Of a stretch of DNA of 62,552 bases, positions 26,800 to 37,980 are shown one piece after another. The first letter of the stretch is position 1. Every line of letters starts with the position of its first letter. The notes beneath the pieces are model-generated. The model had not been told where the DNA came from. It saw only the letters and a program-made list of their open reading frames with translations, and did not search any database. The translations under genes were made by a program, and so were the position numbers. The stretch is from Paracoccaceae bacterium (GTDB lineage Bacteria; Pseudomonadota; Alphaproteobacteria; Rhodobacterales; Rhodobacteraceae): positions 1-62,552 of the forward strand of contig JABDLJ010000043.1 of NCBI GenBank assembly GCA_013003075.1, read 5' to 3'.

Positions 26800-28196
26800 C
26801 CGCCAATATCGCCGCCGCCAAGACGGCCCTTGCGCATCTCGATATCGAACAGAGCGAAAGTGCGATCCGCGCCAAATCCCGCGACTTTTTCTGGTACTCT
26901 CCGGTGCTGAAGGATCGGCTCGATCACGTGGTCGCCGATTTCGTGGTCGCGCCGCGCAACGAGGCCGAGGTGATCGAGGTGCTGCGGGTTTGCTATGCCC
27001 ATGACGTGCCGGTGACCACGCGCGGCGCCGGCACCGGCAACTATGGCCAGGCGATGCCGCTTGCAGGCGGCTGCGTGATGCACTTGCGGCACATGGCGGC
27101 GGTGAAGGACATCCAGCCGGGGCGGGTGATCGTCGAGCCGGGCTGCCTTCTGAAGGATCTCGATGCCGCCTGCATCGCCCATTCGCGCCAAGAAATCCGC
27201 ATGTTCTCGTCCACCTGGGCGACCGCGACCATCGGCGGCTTCATCGCCGGCGGCTCGGGCGGGGTGGGCTCGTGCACCTGGGGCTCGTTGCGCGATCTGG
27301 GCAACATCATCCGCCTGCGCGTGGTGACGATGGAAGAGGAGCCGCGGGTGCTGGAGTTTCGCGGCGAAGAGTTGGCCCGCGTCAGCCACGCCTACGGCAC
27401 CAACGGCATCATCACCGAGATCGAAATGCCCCTGGCCCCGGCCTATGACTGGGTGGAGATGTTCGTCAGTGTGGACAGCTTCGAGGGCGCGGTCAGCTTC
27501 GCCGAGGACCTGGCCAATTGTGACGGCATCCTGATCAAGCTGGCCACGGTCTTCGAGGCGCCGCTGGCGCATGACTATTTCCAGCGCGTGCGCCCGCATG
27601 TCAAACCGGACACCAACCTTGTGGCGCTGATGGTAGCGCCGCAGTCGATGGACGGGTTTCAGACATTTCTGAACCGGCACGGCGATGCCAGGGTCATCTA
27701 CCGCTCGGACAATGCCACCTGGGAGCGCCCGCCGGGCCCGGTCTTCGAATACGGCTGGAACCACACCACCTTGAGGGCGCTGAAGGTCGACCCGAAGATC
27801 ACCTATCTGCAGGTCCGCTATGGCTATCCGCACCACAAGGGGCTGATCGCCGAGATGCGAGCCGAGTTTTCGCCCGAGGTACTGCAGCACCTGGAGGTGC
27901 TCCGCGAGGGCGGCAAGGTGATGTTCGCTGGGCTGTCGCTGGTCAAGTTCACCTCCGAAGCGCGGCTTGACGAGATCGTCCGTATGCATGAAGAGGCCGG
28001 GGCGATGGTTTTCAACCCACACCGCTATACGCTGGAGGAAGGCGGCCGGCAGACGGTTGATGACCGCCAGTTGCGCTTCAAGCGCGAGGCCGACCCCAAG
28101 GGGCTTTTGAACCCCGGCAAGATGATCGCCTGGGACGATCCCGATTTCAGCTTCGAGCGCATGTACAGCTACCCCAAGATGCGGGCCGCCGAATGA
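26796..28196 (+). CDS. FAD-binding oxidase (GlcD/PCMH type)
   Basis: This 466-residue protein has a PCMH-type FAD domain (residues about 40-220), with VAPRNEAEVIEVLRVCYAHDVPVTTRGAGTGNYGQAMPL and GFIAGGSGGVGSCTWGSLRDLGN as the FAD-contacting loops. The C-terminal substrate domain ends in the family motif NPHRYTLEEGG.....LRFKREADPKGLLNPGKM. Relatives oxidise hydroxyacids, alcohols or amines. Here it probably oxidises an intermediate released by the deaminase-family enzyme. It overlaps the preceding gene by 4 nt (ATGA at 26796). Confidence 0.9.
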   Translation: MTANIAAAKTALAHLDIEQSESAIRAKSRDFFWYSPVLKDRLDHVVADFVVAPRNEAEVIEVLRVCYAHDVPVTTRGAGTGNYGQAMPLAGGCVMHLRHMAAVKDIQPGRVIVEPGCLLKDLDAACIAHSRQEIRMFSSTWATATIGGFIAGGSGGVGSCTWGSLRDLGNIIRLRVVTMEEEPRVLEFRGEELARVSHAYGTNGIITEIEMPLAPAYDWVEMFVSVDSFEGAVSFAEDLANCDGILIKLATVFEAPLAHDYFQRVRPHVKPDTNLVALMVAPQSMDGFQTFLNRHGDARVIYRSDNATWERPPGPVFEYGWNHTTLRALKVDPKITYLQVRYGYPHHKGLIAEMRAEFSPEVLQHLEVLREGGKVMFAGLSLVKFTSEARLDEIVRMHEEAGAMVFNPHRYTLEEGGRQTVDDRQLRFKREADPKGLLNPGKMIAWDDPDFSFERMYSYPKMRAAE

Positions 28197-28242
28197 GCGG
28201 GCCGGCTGAGAGGGGGGCTGTCCGCCCCCCGCCTGGCGGCTC

Positions 28243-28270
28243 CCCCCGAAGGTATTTCAGGCCAGGTGAA
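28243..28270 (+). repeat. dispersed extragenic element, copy A
   Basis: CCCGAAGGTATTTCAGGCCAGGTGAA matches the core of copies at 37928-37965 and 52710-52746 (GGAGGTATTT..GGCCAGATGAA). It lies in the 140-bp gap inside the heterocycle cluster, after a 7-bp G/C hairpin at about 28212-28230. Confidence 0.6.
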
Positions 28271-28336
28271 GTGAGGCCCGGCGCGATGCAGTCGCGCGGC
28301 CTTCGGTGCGCTTTCGTCCCGGTGGCGGCGCGCTAG

Positions 28337-28987
28337 ATGCGGGCGCTTGTGGTCTATTGCCACCCCAGCGAGGGCAGTTTCACCGCCGCGGTGCGCGATC
28401 TGGTGCTGGCGCATCTGTCGCGCGCCGGCGCCGAGGTACGGCTGCGCGATCTTTATGCCGAAGGGTTCGGCGCGGCGCTGAGCGCGGCCGAATGGCAGGG
28501 CTACGAGGATAGCGATCTCAACCGCGATCCGGTTGCCGGCCACGTGGATGATCTTCTGTGGTGCGATACTCTGATCTTCATCTACCCAACCTGGTGGTAC
28601 GGGCTGCCAGCGGTGCTGAAGGGTTGGCTTGATCGCACGCTGCTGCCGGGGGTCGCATTTCATTTGCCGCAGGAGGGCAAGGTGATCACGCGGGGACTGC
28701 AGCATATCTCGCGGCTTGGCGTTTTCACCAGTTGCGGGGCCAGCTGGTGGTTGAGCTTCATGGTTGGCCAACCCGGGCGGCGCACGATCCTGCGCGGCGT
28801 GCGCTACCTCTGCGCGCCGCGCTGCAGGACGGCCTTTGCCGCGCATTACCTGATGGACAGCTCCACCGAGGCCAGCCGCGCTGCGCATCTTGCGCGCGTG
28901 GCAGGGGCGATGGCACGATTGACCGGACCGGTGCGCGATGTTTCCTCCACCCACGCCCTTTGCGACAAAAAGAAGAGCACCCCATGA
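28337..28987 (+). CDS. flavodoxin-fold NAD(P)H oxidoreductase
   Basis: This 216-residue protein of the MdaB/KefF/NQO1-like family has an N-terminal strand and phosphate loop VVYCHPSEGSF that binds FMN or FAD phosphate, and IYPTWWYGLPAVLKGWLDR lining the isoalloxazine site. Such enzymes reduce quinones or flavins, or supply electrons to partners. A 140-bp gap separates it from the oxidase gene. Its stop overlaps the creatininase gene start (ATGA at 28984). Confidence 0.9.
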   Translation: MRALVVYCHPSEGSFTAAVRDLVLAHLSRAGAEVRLRDLYAEGFGAALSAAEWQGYEDSDLNRDPVAGHVDDLLWCDTLIFIYPTWWYGLPAVLKGWLDRTLLPGVAFHLPQEGKVITRGLQHISRLGVFTSCGASWWLSFMVGQPGRRTILRGVRYLCAPRCRTAFAAHYLMDSSTEASRAAHLARVAGAMARLTGPVRDVSSTHALCDKKKSTP

Positions 28988-29778
28988 CCCGCCGCCTTGA
29001 CTGGGCCGACTACCGGACCACCGAATTCGCCGCCATCGACCCGATGCGCACGATCGCGATCCTGCCCACTGCCGCGATCGAGCAGCACGGGCCCCACCTG
29101 CCCACCGGAACCGATACGATGATCGCGCAAGGCATGCTGGACCGGCTTCGACGCACCTGCCCCGAGGATCTGGATATCCGCATCCTGCCGATCCAGGCGG
29201 TGGGCAAATCGAACGAGCATATCCACGCCCCCGGCACGTTGAGCCTGAGCGCCCAGACCGCGCTTGCCGCCTGGCAGGAGATCGGGCTTTCGGTGGCCCG
29301 CGCCGGGGTGCGCAAGCTGGCGATCGTGAACAGCCATGGCGGCAATCTGGACCTCGTTTCGATCCTGGCGCGCGAATTGCGGGTGCGCGCGGGCATGCTG
29401 GCGGTCAAGTGCCAGTGGGGCGGGTTCGGCCATCCCGAGGGGCTCTATTCCGCGCATGAGCTGGCTTTCGGCATTCACGGCGGCGACGTGGAAACCTCGC
29501 TGATGCTTTCATTCCGCCCCGAAACGGTGGACATGGGCGCTGCGGCCAACAACCGCTCCACCGCAGAAACCTCGGCGATCCCGCCGACCGGACCGATCTC
29601 TTACGCCTGGGTGGCCAGCGATCTCAGTGCAAGCGGAACGGTCGGCGACGCCTCGGCGGCCAGCGCGGACAAGGGCGCGGCCACCTGCGCGCACCAGGTC
29701 GAAGGCTTGATCGCGCTTTTGCGCCAAATCGAAGCTGCGCCGCTGGACGGACTGAGCCCAACGATGCCAGAGGTCTGA
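28984..29778 (+). CDS. creatininase-family amidohydrolase
   Basis: This 264-residue enzyme has the metal-binding blocks of the creatininase family: LPTAAIEQHGPHLPTGTD (Glu and His ligands), IVNSHGGN and GIHGGDVETSLML. The family hydrolyses cyclic amides (creatinine, riboflavin-pathway and other lactam-like rings). It closes the cluster begun at 22842. With the deaminase-family enzyme it would provide two hydrolytic steps around an oxidation. Its last codons run into a 7-bp tandem repeat. Confidence 0.92.
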   Translation: MTRRLDWADYRTTEFAAIDPMRTIAILPTAAIEQHGPHLPTGTDTMIAQGMLDRLRRTCPEDLDIRILPIQAVGKSNEHIHAPGTLSLSAQTALAAWQEIGLSVARAGVRKLAIVNSHGGNLDLVSILARELRVRAGMLAVKCQWGGFGHPEGLYSAHELAFGIHGGDVETSLMLSFRPETVDMGAAANNRSTAETSAIPPTGPISYAWVASDLSASGTVGDASAASADKGAATCAHQVEGLIALLRQIEAAPLDGLSPTMPEV

Positions 29779-30200
29779 GGTCTGAGGTCTGAGCGAAAGC
29801 CGGTCTTAACGTCTCGGCAAAGCGGGTTGAATTTGCAGTACCATTTCGGCTCGCCCTTGGCGGCCTCGGGCGCGGGTACGGCCGGTACTTCAGCCTCGTC
29901 TTTGCCGAAATTGAACCAGCGCCGGCCCTCTTCGGGTGCCATCGCGTCGGCCGCGGCCTCTCGGTTGAACGGCCAGAAGTCGAACCAGCCGGAAAACCAG
30001 CCTGTCAGGCTGTCGAGGATCAGCGTCAGCGCGCTGAGCGCGATCAGGGCCAGGATCACGAAGAAGACGGTCTTGCCGATCGACTTGCCGCCTTCGCTGG
30101 CTGCGTTGAAGGTGAACATCTTCAGCGATCGGTTCAGCACCTCGCTCCAGGGCTTTTTCGATACGCAATCATCGGGGTCGTCGGGCTTGCTCATGCTCAT
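29601..30200 (-). CDS. single-pass membrane protein, unknown; C-terminus overlaps the creatininase gene
   Basis: This 199-residue frame starts at ATG 30200 (GAAGG 6 nt upstream). It has an acidic N-terminus (KPDDPDDCVSKKPWSEVLNRSL), one membrane helix (TVFFVILALIALSALTLILDSL) and WFSGWFDFWPFNRE, then an Ala/Glu-rich region ending near EPKWYCKFNPLC. The last 60 residues are read antisense through the convergent creatininase gene for 178 bp, across a 7-bp tandem repeat. The natural C-terminus was probably shorter. I recognise no family. Confidence 0.6.
   Translation of the reverse strand: MSMSKPDDPDDCVSKKPWSEVLNRSLKMFTFNAASEGGKSIGKTVFFVILALIALSALTLILDSLTGWFSGWFDFWPFNREAAADAMAPEEGRRWFNFGKDEAEVPAVPAPEAAKGEPKWYCKFNPLCRDVKTGFRSDLRPQTSGIVGLSPSSGAASIWRKSAIKPSTWCAQVAAPLSALAAEASPTVPLALRSLATQA
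29770..29793. repeat. 7-bp tandem repeat (GAGGTCT x3 plus GAG)
   Basis: Three exact GAGGTCT units cover the stop codon of the creatininase gene and lie inside the tail of the opposing frame. Because the unit is not a multiple of three, gain or loss of a copy changes the minus-strand frame. Confidence 0.9.
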
Positions 30201-30405
30201 CCAATACCTTCGCCAATCTGCAATGTCCAAGCGCTTCCGCGTCTGATCTGTCGCCTTTTGCCGGGCGACATGCGCTGAAATATGCCGCGATAGGGACGCC
30301 CAAAACCCAGCGCAGATTTGAAAAGATTGTGGCAAATCGACGCCTTGCGCGCAATGGCCCCCGGGCGCGTCAGCGCGGAAATGGCGATGCCCAAGCGCCA
30401 GATAA

Positions 30406-30481
<76 letters not shown>

Positions 30482-30611
30482 ACGATGCGCCTAAATTGGT
30501 GATCTCGCGGGGGCTTGTCAACGCCGCCCGAAGCGTCCGATTATCGCGCGCGGCATCGGCGGGCCGGCGCCTGGTCGCGCAGTATTCGGCACTGCCCGGA
30601 AAGGAGCCTTC

Positions 30612-31868
30612 ATGTTCGACGTGCCTTCCCTGACAAAAACTCTGTACTACCTGCGCCGGATCAGCCGTCAGCTTTGGATGCGCACGACGCTGATCGCAAT
30701 GCTGGCGCTGATATCGGCCGGCATCGGCACGGTGCTGGAGGGTTTGGTCCCGCAGGGCCTGGCCGACCGCATCGATGCCGGCGCGGTCACGCGGATTCTG
30801 GAGATCCTGGCCTCCTCGATGCTGGCGGTCACAACGTTTTCGCTGTCGGTCATGGTTACCGCGCGGCAATGGGCCTCGGGCCAGTCGACGCCGCGGGCCC
30901 AGCAGCTTGTGCTGGAAGACAGCGTCACGCAGATCGTTCTGGCCACCTTCCTGGGCGCTTTCGTCTTTGCCCTCGCCTCGCTGATCCTGATCGAGACCGG
31001 GATCTACTCGGGCAATTCGGTCGTCGTGATTCTGGCCTTCACGCTGATTGTGATCGCTCTGGTGGTGGTGGCGATCCTGCGTTGGATCGAGCATCTGTCC
31101 GAACTTGGCGGGGTGGCCGAGACCACCTCGAAGATCGAAGACGCCGCGCGCGAGGCACTGAAGCTGCGGGCCTCGGCCGAGTGTCTGGGCGGCGCGCCCT
31201 TGAAGGATGGCGATATTCCCAAAAGCGCCAAGCCGGTGGCGGCGGACCGCACCGGATATGTCCAGCATGTCGATGCCGGCAGGCTGGACGCCGCCGCCGG
31301 GGCCTGCGAGGGCAAGGTCTATCTGCACGCCCCGCCCGGCACCTTCATAACCGAGGGCGCGCCGCTGGTCCGCGCGACCGGCGATATCTCGCATGACGAC
31401 GTGCGCGAGGCGTTCGTGATCGGCACCGAGCGCAGCTTCGAGCAGGACCCCCGCTTCGGCCTCATCGTGCTGTCGGAGGTGGCCCAGCGCGCGCTGTCGC
31501 CCGGCGTCAACGATCCCGGCACCGCGGTCTCGGTGATCGGGCGGCTTTTGCGGCTGCTTTTTCCGATCAAAAGCGAGGACAGCGCGGCCGAAGATCCCAA
31601 GTGCAGCCGGCTTTTCGTGCCGCCGATCCCGCCTTCCGATTTCGTCCGCGACGCCTATGACAGTATCGGGCGCGACGCCGCCGGCACGGTCGAGGTTCAC
31701 GTGGTCCTCCAAAAGGCGCTCGCGCGGCTAGCCGAAAGCGAGGATGCCGGCATGCGCAAGGCCGCGCGCGAGGCGGCCGCGCGCGCTTTGGCCTTCGCCG
31801 AAAACGGGCTGCTGCTGGACGACGACAAGGCCCGTGTGCGCGCCGCAGGGCCGGGCAAGGGCAAATAG
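30612..31868 (+). CDS. DUF2254 membrane protein
   Basis: This 418-residue protein has four predicted membrane helices in the N-terminal half (TTLIAMLALISAGIGTVL; LASSMLAVTTFSLSVMV; IVLATFLGAFVFALASLILI; VVVILAFTLIVIALVVVAIL). The cytoplasmic C-terminal domain carries the DUF2254 signatures GYVQHVDAGRL and FGLIVLSEVAQRALSPGVNDPGTAVSVI. Widespread in proteobacteria; function unknown. It is monocistronic. GGAG precedes the ATG at 30612. Confidence 0.92.
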   Translation: MFDVPSLTKTLYYLRRISRQLWMRTTLIAMLALISAGIGTVLEGLVPQGLADRIDAGAVTRILEILASSMLAVTTFSLSVMVTARQWASGQSTPRAQQLVLEDSVTQIVLATFLGAFVFALASLILIETGIYSGNSVVVILAFTLIVIALVVVAILRWIEHLSELGGVAETTSKIEDAAREALKLRASAECLGGAPLKDGDIPKSAKPVAADRTGYVQHVDAGRLDAAAGACEGKVYLHAPPGTFITEGAPLVRATGDISHDDVREAFVIGTERSFEQDPRFGLIVLSEVAQRALSPGVNDPGTAVSVIGRLLRLLFPIKSEDSAAEDPKCSRLFVPPIPPSDFVRDAYDSIGRDAAGTVEVHVVLQKALARLAESEDAGMRKAAREAAARALAFAENGLLLDDDKARVRAAGPGKGK

Positions 31869-32035
31869 CGCGGGCCGCGCCCAAAGGACCAGTCGGCGGC
31901 AGCAGACGAAACCGCGCGCCGGCCAGCGCGTTCCTTCCCCGACAGACCTGCACCGAACTGCCATCTGCCGGTCATTTTGATGGCGGCATTCGCTGACCCC
32001 ATGTCCGGGATATCTTCGCGATACGGATTTTTGGA

Positions 32036-32536
32036 ATGGGATTGTTTCGACTGCTTTTCAATACCTATTGCGCGCGGGCAGCGCAGCAAACGGTTCAGCG
32101 GCGCACGCACCAGACCCGGCTGGTCGTCGTTGCGGGTACGAATGCCCCGGCAACGCTGCCCGCAATGCCGGCCTCTGGATTTCTTCGCAGCAAATGCCAC
32201 GTCATCGACGGCGACACGATCGTAATCGCGCGGACGAAGATCCGGCTTGCCGGGATCGACGCACCGGAACTGGACCAACCCTGGGGTCAGAAATCGAAAT
32301 GGGCGATGGTCGCGATCTGCAAGGGCGAGGTCATCACCGCAGAGCTCAATGGCGAGCGGTCGTATGACCGCTTGGTGGGGTCCTGCTATCTGCCGGATGG
32401 CCGCGACATTGCTGCAGAGCTTGTCAAACAGGGGCTCGCGCTGGACTGGCCGGCGTTCTCGAAGGGAAAGTACCGGCATCTGGAACCCGACGGCGCGCGC
32501 CGCAAGCTCTGGAAAGTGAGCCACCGCACAGGCTAG
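32036..32536 (+). CDS. thermonuclease-family (SNase-like) nuclease
   Basis: This 166-residue protein has a C-terminal staphylococcal-nuclease-like OB fold: CHVIDGDTIVIARTKIRLAGIDAPELDQPWG (metal-binding Asp residues and catalytic Arg), then GERSYDRLVGSCYLPDGRDIAAELVKQGLALDW. The N-terminal 50 residues are Arg/Ala-rich without a clear signal peptide, so location is uncertain. It probably hydrolyses DNA or RNA with calcium. It is shorter than Sec-exported nucleases, and the start could be further downstream. Confidence 0.88.
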   Translation: MGLFRLLFNTYCARAAQQTVQRRTHQTRLVVVAGTNAPATLPAMPASGFLRSKCHVIDGDTIVIARTKIRLAGIDAPELDQPWGQKSKWAMVAICKGEVITAELNGERSYDRLVGSCYLPDGRDIAAELVKQGLALDWPAFSKGKYRHLEPDGARRKLWKVSHRTG

Positions 32537-32615
32537 GCCGGCATCGCTGCGGGCTCCGGGATGCGGCAGACGGTCCGCCGCGCGGCCAGACCTCGGCCTC
32601 CGATCTCCCCATCAT

Positions 32616-35495
<2,880 letters not shown>

Positions 35496-35545
35496 CGGGT
35501 CACTTTCTTTCTGGCAGTCTGGTTCCGGCAAGCGGCGCGAGCGCC

Positions 35546-35905
35546 TCAGGCTATGAATTTCTTGTAGGCGGCCTCATCCATCATGTCATCGAGATCGGAC
35601 GCATCGCTCAGCTTCATCTTGAAGAACCAGGCATCGCCCTGAGCGTCCTCGTTGACCATGCCGGGATTGTCGGCCAGCGCCTCGTTCACCTCGGTGATCT
35701 CGCCATCGGCGGGCGCCGCGATATCCGAGGCCGCCTTGACGCTCTCGATCACCACGACCTCCTCATCCTTGGTGACGGTGGTACCGGGCTCGGGCAACTC
35801 GACGAAGACGACGTCGCCCAGCTGTTCGGCGGCGTATTCGGTGATCCCGACCACCACGATATCGTCCTCGGGCCGCAGCCACTCATGCTCTTCGGTGAAC
35901 TTCAT
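35546..35905 (-). CDS. gcvH: glycine cleavage system H protein
   Basis: This 119-residue lipoyl carrier opens [41 protein letters not shown]. The lipoylated lysine lies in [14 protein letters not shown]. It shuttles the aminomethyl and hydrogen intermediates among GcvP, GcvT and lipoamide dehydrogenase. It is the middle gene of the operon, 18 bp after gcvT. Confidence 0.98.
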   Translation of the reverse strand: MKFTEEHEWLRPEDDIVVVGITEYAAEQLGDVVFVELPEPGTTVTKDEEVVVIESVKAASDIAAPADGEITEVNEALADNPGMVNEDAQGDAWFFKMKLSDASDLDDMMDEAAYKKFIA

Positions 35906-35923
35906 CGCGCTATATACTCCTTG

Positions 35924-37054
35924 TTAGCGTTTGTAGGTTGCCGGCCGGAACGGCATCTCGGCCACCAGAACAGGCATCCGCCTGCCGCGCACCTCGCCGT
36001 AAAGGCGCGTGCCGATCCCGGCATGCGCGGCGGCCACGTATCCCATCGACATCGGCGCCTCGATCGAAGGCCCGTAAGCGCCCGAGGTGACGTGGCCGAT
36101 GGCCGCGCCGCCGCTCTCTTCGGCAAAGACCTCGGTTCCCGCGCGCATCGGCGCGCGCCCCTCCGGCAATAGTCCGACCCGAAGCCGCGCGGGCCCGGTC
36201 TCAAGCTGCGAAAGGATGACATCCGCGCCCGGATAGCCGCCGGCCCGTGCGCCGCCCGCGCGCCGCGCCTTCTGCATCGCCCATAGCAGCGCGGCCTCCA
36301 CCGGTGTCGTGGTGGCGTCGATGTCCGAGCCATAGAGGCAAAGCCCGGCCTCGAGGCGCAGCGAATCCCGCGCGCCAAGCCCGATCGGCGCCGCGCCCTC
36401 CCGCTCCAGAAGCGCACGCGCCAGCGGCTCGGTATGCGCCTCTTCCACCGAGATCTCAAAGCCGTCCTCGCCGGTATAGCCCGAGCGCGACACCCAAAGC
36501 GTGCCGAATGCAGAGCCAAAGCTGGCCACGTCCATGAACCGCATCGCCGCAACGCCCGGCGCCAGCGCCTCCAGCGCCGCCTCCGCGCCGGGTCCCTGCA
36601 GCGCCAGAAGCCCGCGATCGGTCACAGGCTCCACCGCCACAGCATCCGAAAGCGCCGCCTCCATATGCGCGATATCGGCCGCCTTGCAGGCCGCGTTGAC
36701 CACCACAAAGAGGTGGTCGTCCCACCGCGCGACCATCAGATCGTCCAGCAAACCTCCGGCATCATTGGTGAAAAACGCATAGCGCTGCCGGCCTTCCTTC
36801 AGCGCCAGAAGATCCATCGGCACCAGCCGCTCCAGCGCCAGCGCAGCATCGGCGACATCGCCCGACAGCGGCCGCAGGATCACCTGCCCCATGTGGCCGA
36901 CGTCGAAAAGCCCCGCCGCCGCGCGGCAATGCAGATGCTCCTTCATCACCCCGGCAGGGTACTGCACCGGCATCTCGTAGCCGGCAAAGGGCACCATCTT
37001 CGCGCCCAGCTCCAGATGTAGATCGTAAAGCCCCGTACGTCTGAGATCGGCCAT
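35924..37054 (-). CDS. gcvT: aminomethyltransferase, T protein of glycine cleavage
   Basis: This 376-residue protein takes the aminomethyl group from GcvH, releases ammonia and gives methylene-tetrahydrofolate. The opening RRTGLYDLHLELGAKMVPFAGYEMPVQY and GLFDVGHMGQV match the folate-binding GcvT domain; the C-terminal barrel ends MPVLVAEMPFRPATYKR. Start ATG 37054 is set by GGAGGGG just upstream. It is the first gene of the operon, directly behind the riboswitch. Confidence 0.97.
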   Translation of the reverse strand: MADLRRTGLYDLHLELGAKMVPFAGYEMPVQYPAGVMKEHLHCRAAAGLFDVGHMGQVILRPLSGDVADAALALERLVPMDLLALKEGRQRYAFFTNDAGGLLDDLMVARWDDHLFVVVNAACKAADIAHMEAALSDAVAVEPVTDRGLLALQGPGAEAALEALAPGVAAMRFMDVASFGSAFGTLWVSRSGYTGEDGFEISVEEAHTEPLARALLEREGAAPIGLGARDSLRLEAGLCLYGSDIDATTTPVEAALLWAMQKARRAGGARAGGYPGADVILSQLETGPARLRVGLLPEGRAPMRAGTEVFAEESGGAAIGHVTSGAYGPSIEAPMSMGYVAAAHAGIGTRLYGEVRGRRMPVLVAEMPFRPATYKR

Positions 37055-37130
37055 GACCCCTCCGGTTCCCGTTTCGGCGCGCGCCGCACCATGCATCCAG
37101 GCCGGGCGCAACAGATGCGCCCGAACGATG

Positions 37131-37292
37131 CCCCCTCTGTCCTTTCGCCTGAGATCGTTATCCCTTCGGCGGACGCGCGCAGCGCCACTCTCCAGAGTGC
37201 CTTTGCCGCCGGCGGTTCAGGGGCCTGAGAGTTTACCGGGGCGGTTGCTCCTTCGGCACCGGGGCGCGGGGCCCCGGATTCTCCCGTCAGCG
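37131..37292 (-). promoter_or_regulatory. tandem glycine riboswitch
   Basis: The gcvT leader contains two glycine aptamers in series. The first runs from CGGGAGAATCCGG (37286-37274) through GTGCCGAAGGAGCAA to TAAACTCTCAGGC (about 37220). The second runs from CTCTGGAGAGTGG through CCGCCGAAGGGATAA to ATCTCAGGCGAAAGGACAGAGG (ending about 37133). These are the class's core strings. Glycine binding turns on the cleavage operon, so it is a positive feed-forward switch. Confidence 0.93.
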
Positions 37293-37301
37293 ACAAACGT
37301 A

Positions 37302-37330
37302 TCGTTAGGACCAAATCGGGCCATCGGCAA
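37302..37330 (-). promoter_or_regulatory. candidate promoter of the gcv operon
   Basis: On the minus strand TTGCCG (37330-37325) and TAACGA (37307-37302) are separated by exactly 17 bases. This would start transcription near 37295, right at the 5' edge of the riboswitch. The -10 is a weak match, but its position supports it. Confidence 0.5.
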
Positions 37331-37371
37331 GGGGCTTGCGAAACCGCGCGGCAAAGGCCAAATCAAAGGCC

Positions 37372-37917
37372 ATGAGCGAGGCCAGATATTTCGGCTACGG
37401 CAGCCTGGTGAACCGCGCAACGCACGGCCATCCCGGCGCGCGGCGCGCCAGCGTGCGCGGCTGGCGGCGCATCTGGCGCCATACCGGCCTGCGCGAGGTC
37501 GCGTTCCTCACTGTGGTTCCCGATCCCGGCGCCGAGATCGACGGCCTCATCGCCGATGTCCCGCAAGGTGACTGGTCGGACCTCGATCTGCGCGAACGCG
37601 CCTATGACCGGGTGCCCGTGGCCGCCGCCGACCCGGTGCATATCTACACCATCCCCGATGGCAAACACGCCCCCGCCACCACCGAGCACCCGGTGCTTCT
37701 TAGCTACATCGACGTCGTGGTCCAGGGCTACCTGCGCGAGTTCGGAGAGGACGGCGTTGCGCGCTTTTTCCAGACCACCTCGGGGTGGAGCGCGCCTGTG
37801 GCCGACGATCGCGCCGCGCCGCGCTATTCGCGCCACCAGCGCCTTAGCGCCGACGAGACCGCGCTGGTCGATGCGCATCTTGCCGCGCTCTCGGTGCGGC
37901 TGTTCCCGGGGCACTGA
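37372..37917 (+). CDS. gamma-glutamylcyclotransferase-fold protein
   Basis: This 181-residue protein opens MSEARYFGYGSLVNRATHG. YFGYGSL is the GGCT/AIG2 phosphate-binding signature, and a GGCT-type strand pattern follows (VRGWRRIWRHTG; AFLTVVPDPGAEIDGLIADV). Family members cyclise gamma-glutamyl groups (glutathione or gamma-glutamylamines). The catalytic Glu cannot be placed with certainty, so activity is unproven. It diverges from the gcv operon; the start at 37372 matches the family start. Confidence 0.8.
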   Translation: MSEARYFGYGSLVNRATHGHPGARRASVRGWRRIWRHTGLREVAFLTVVPDPGAEIDGLIADVPQGDWSDLDLRERAYDRVPVAAADPVHIYTIPDGKHAPATTEHPVLLSYIDVVVQGYLREFGEDGVARFFQTTSGWSAPVADDRAAPRYSRHQRLSADETALVDAHLAALSVRLFPGH

Positions 37918-37927
37918 CCCCGCCTGT

Positions 37928-37965
37928 TTCACCTGGCGGAAAATACCTCCGCCGGAGGCATGAAA
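37928..37965 (-). repeat. dispersed extragenic element, copy B
   Basis: On the minus strand the 38 bases read TTTCATGCCTCCGGCGGAGG then TATTTTCCGCCAGGTGAA. They match copy C at 52710-52746 nearly base for base. It lies between the convergent ends of the genes at 37917 and 37981. Confidence 0.75.
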
Positions 37966-37980
37966 GGTCCCCGCGCGCCC

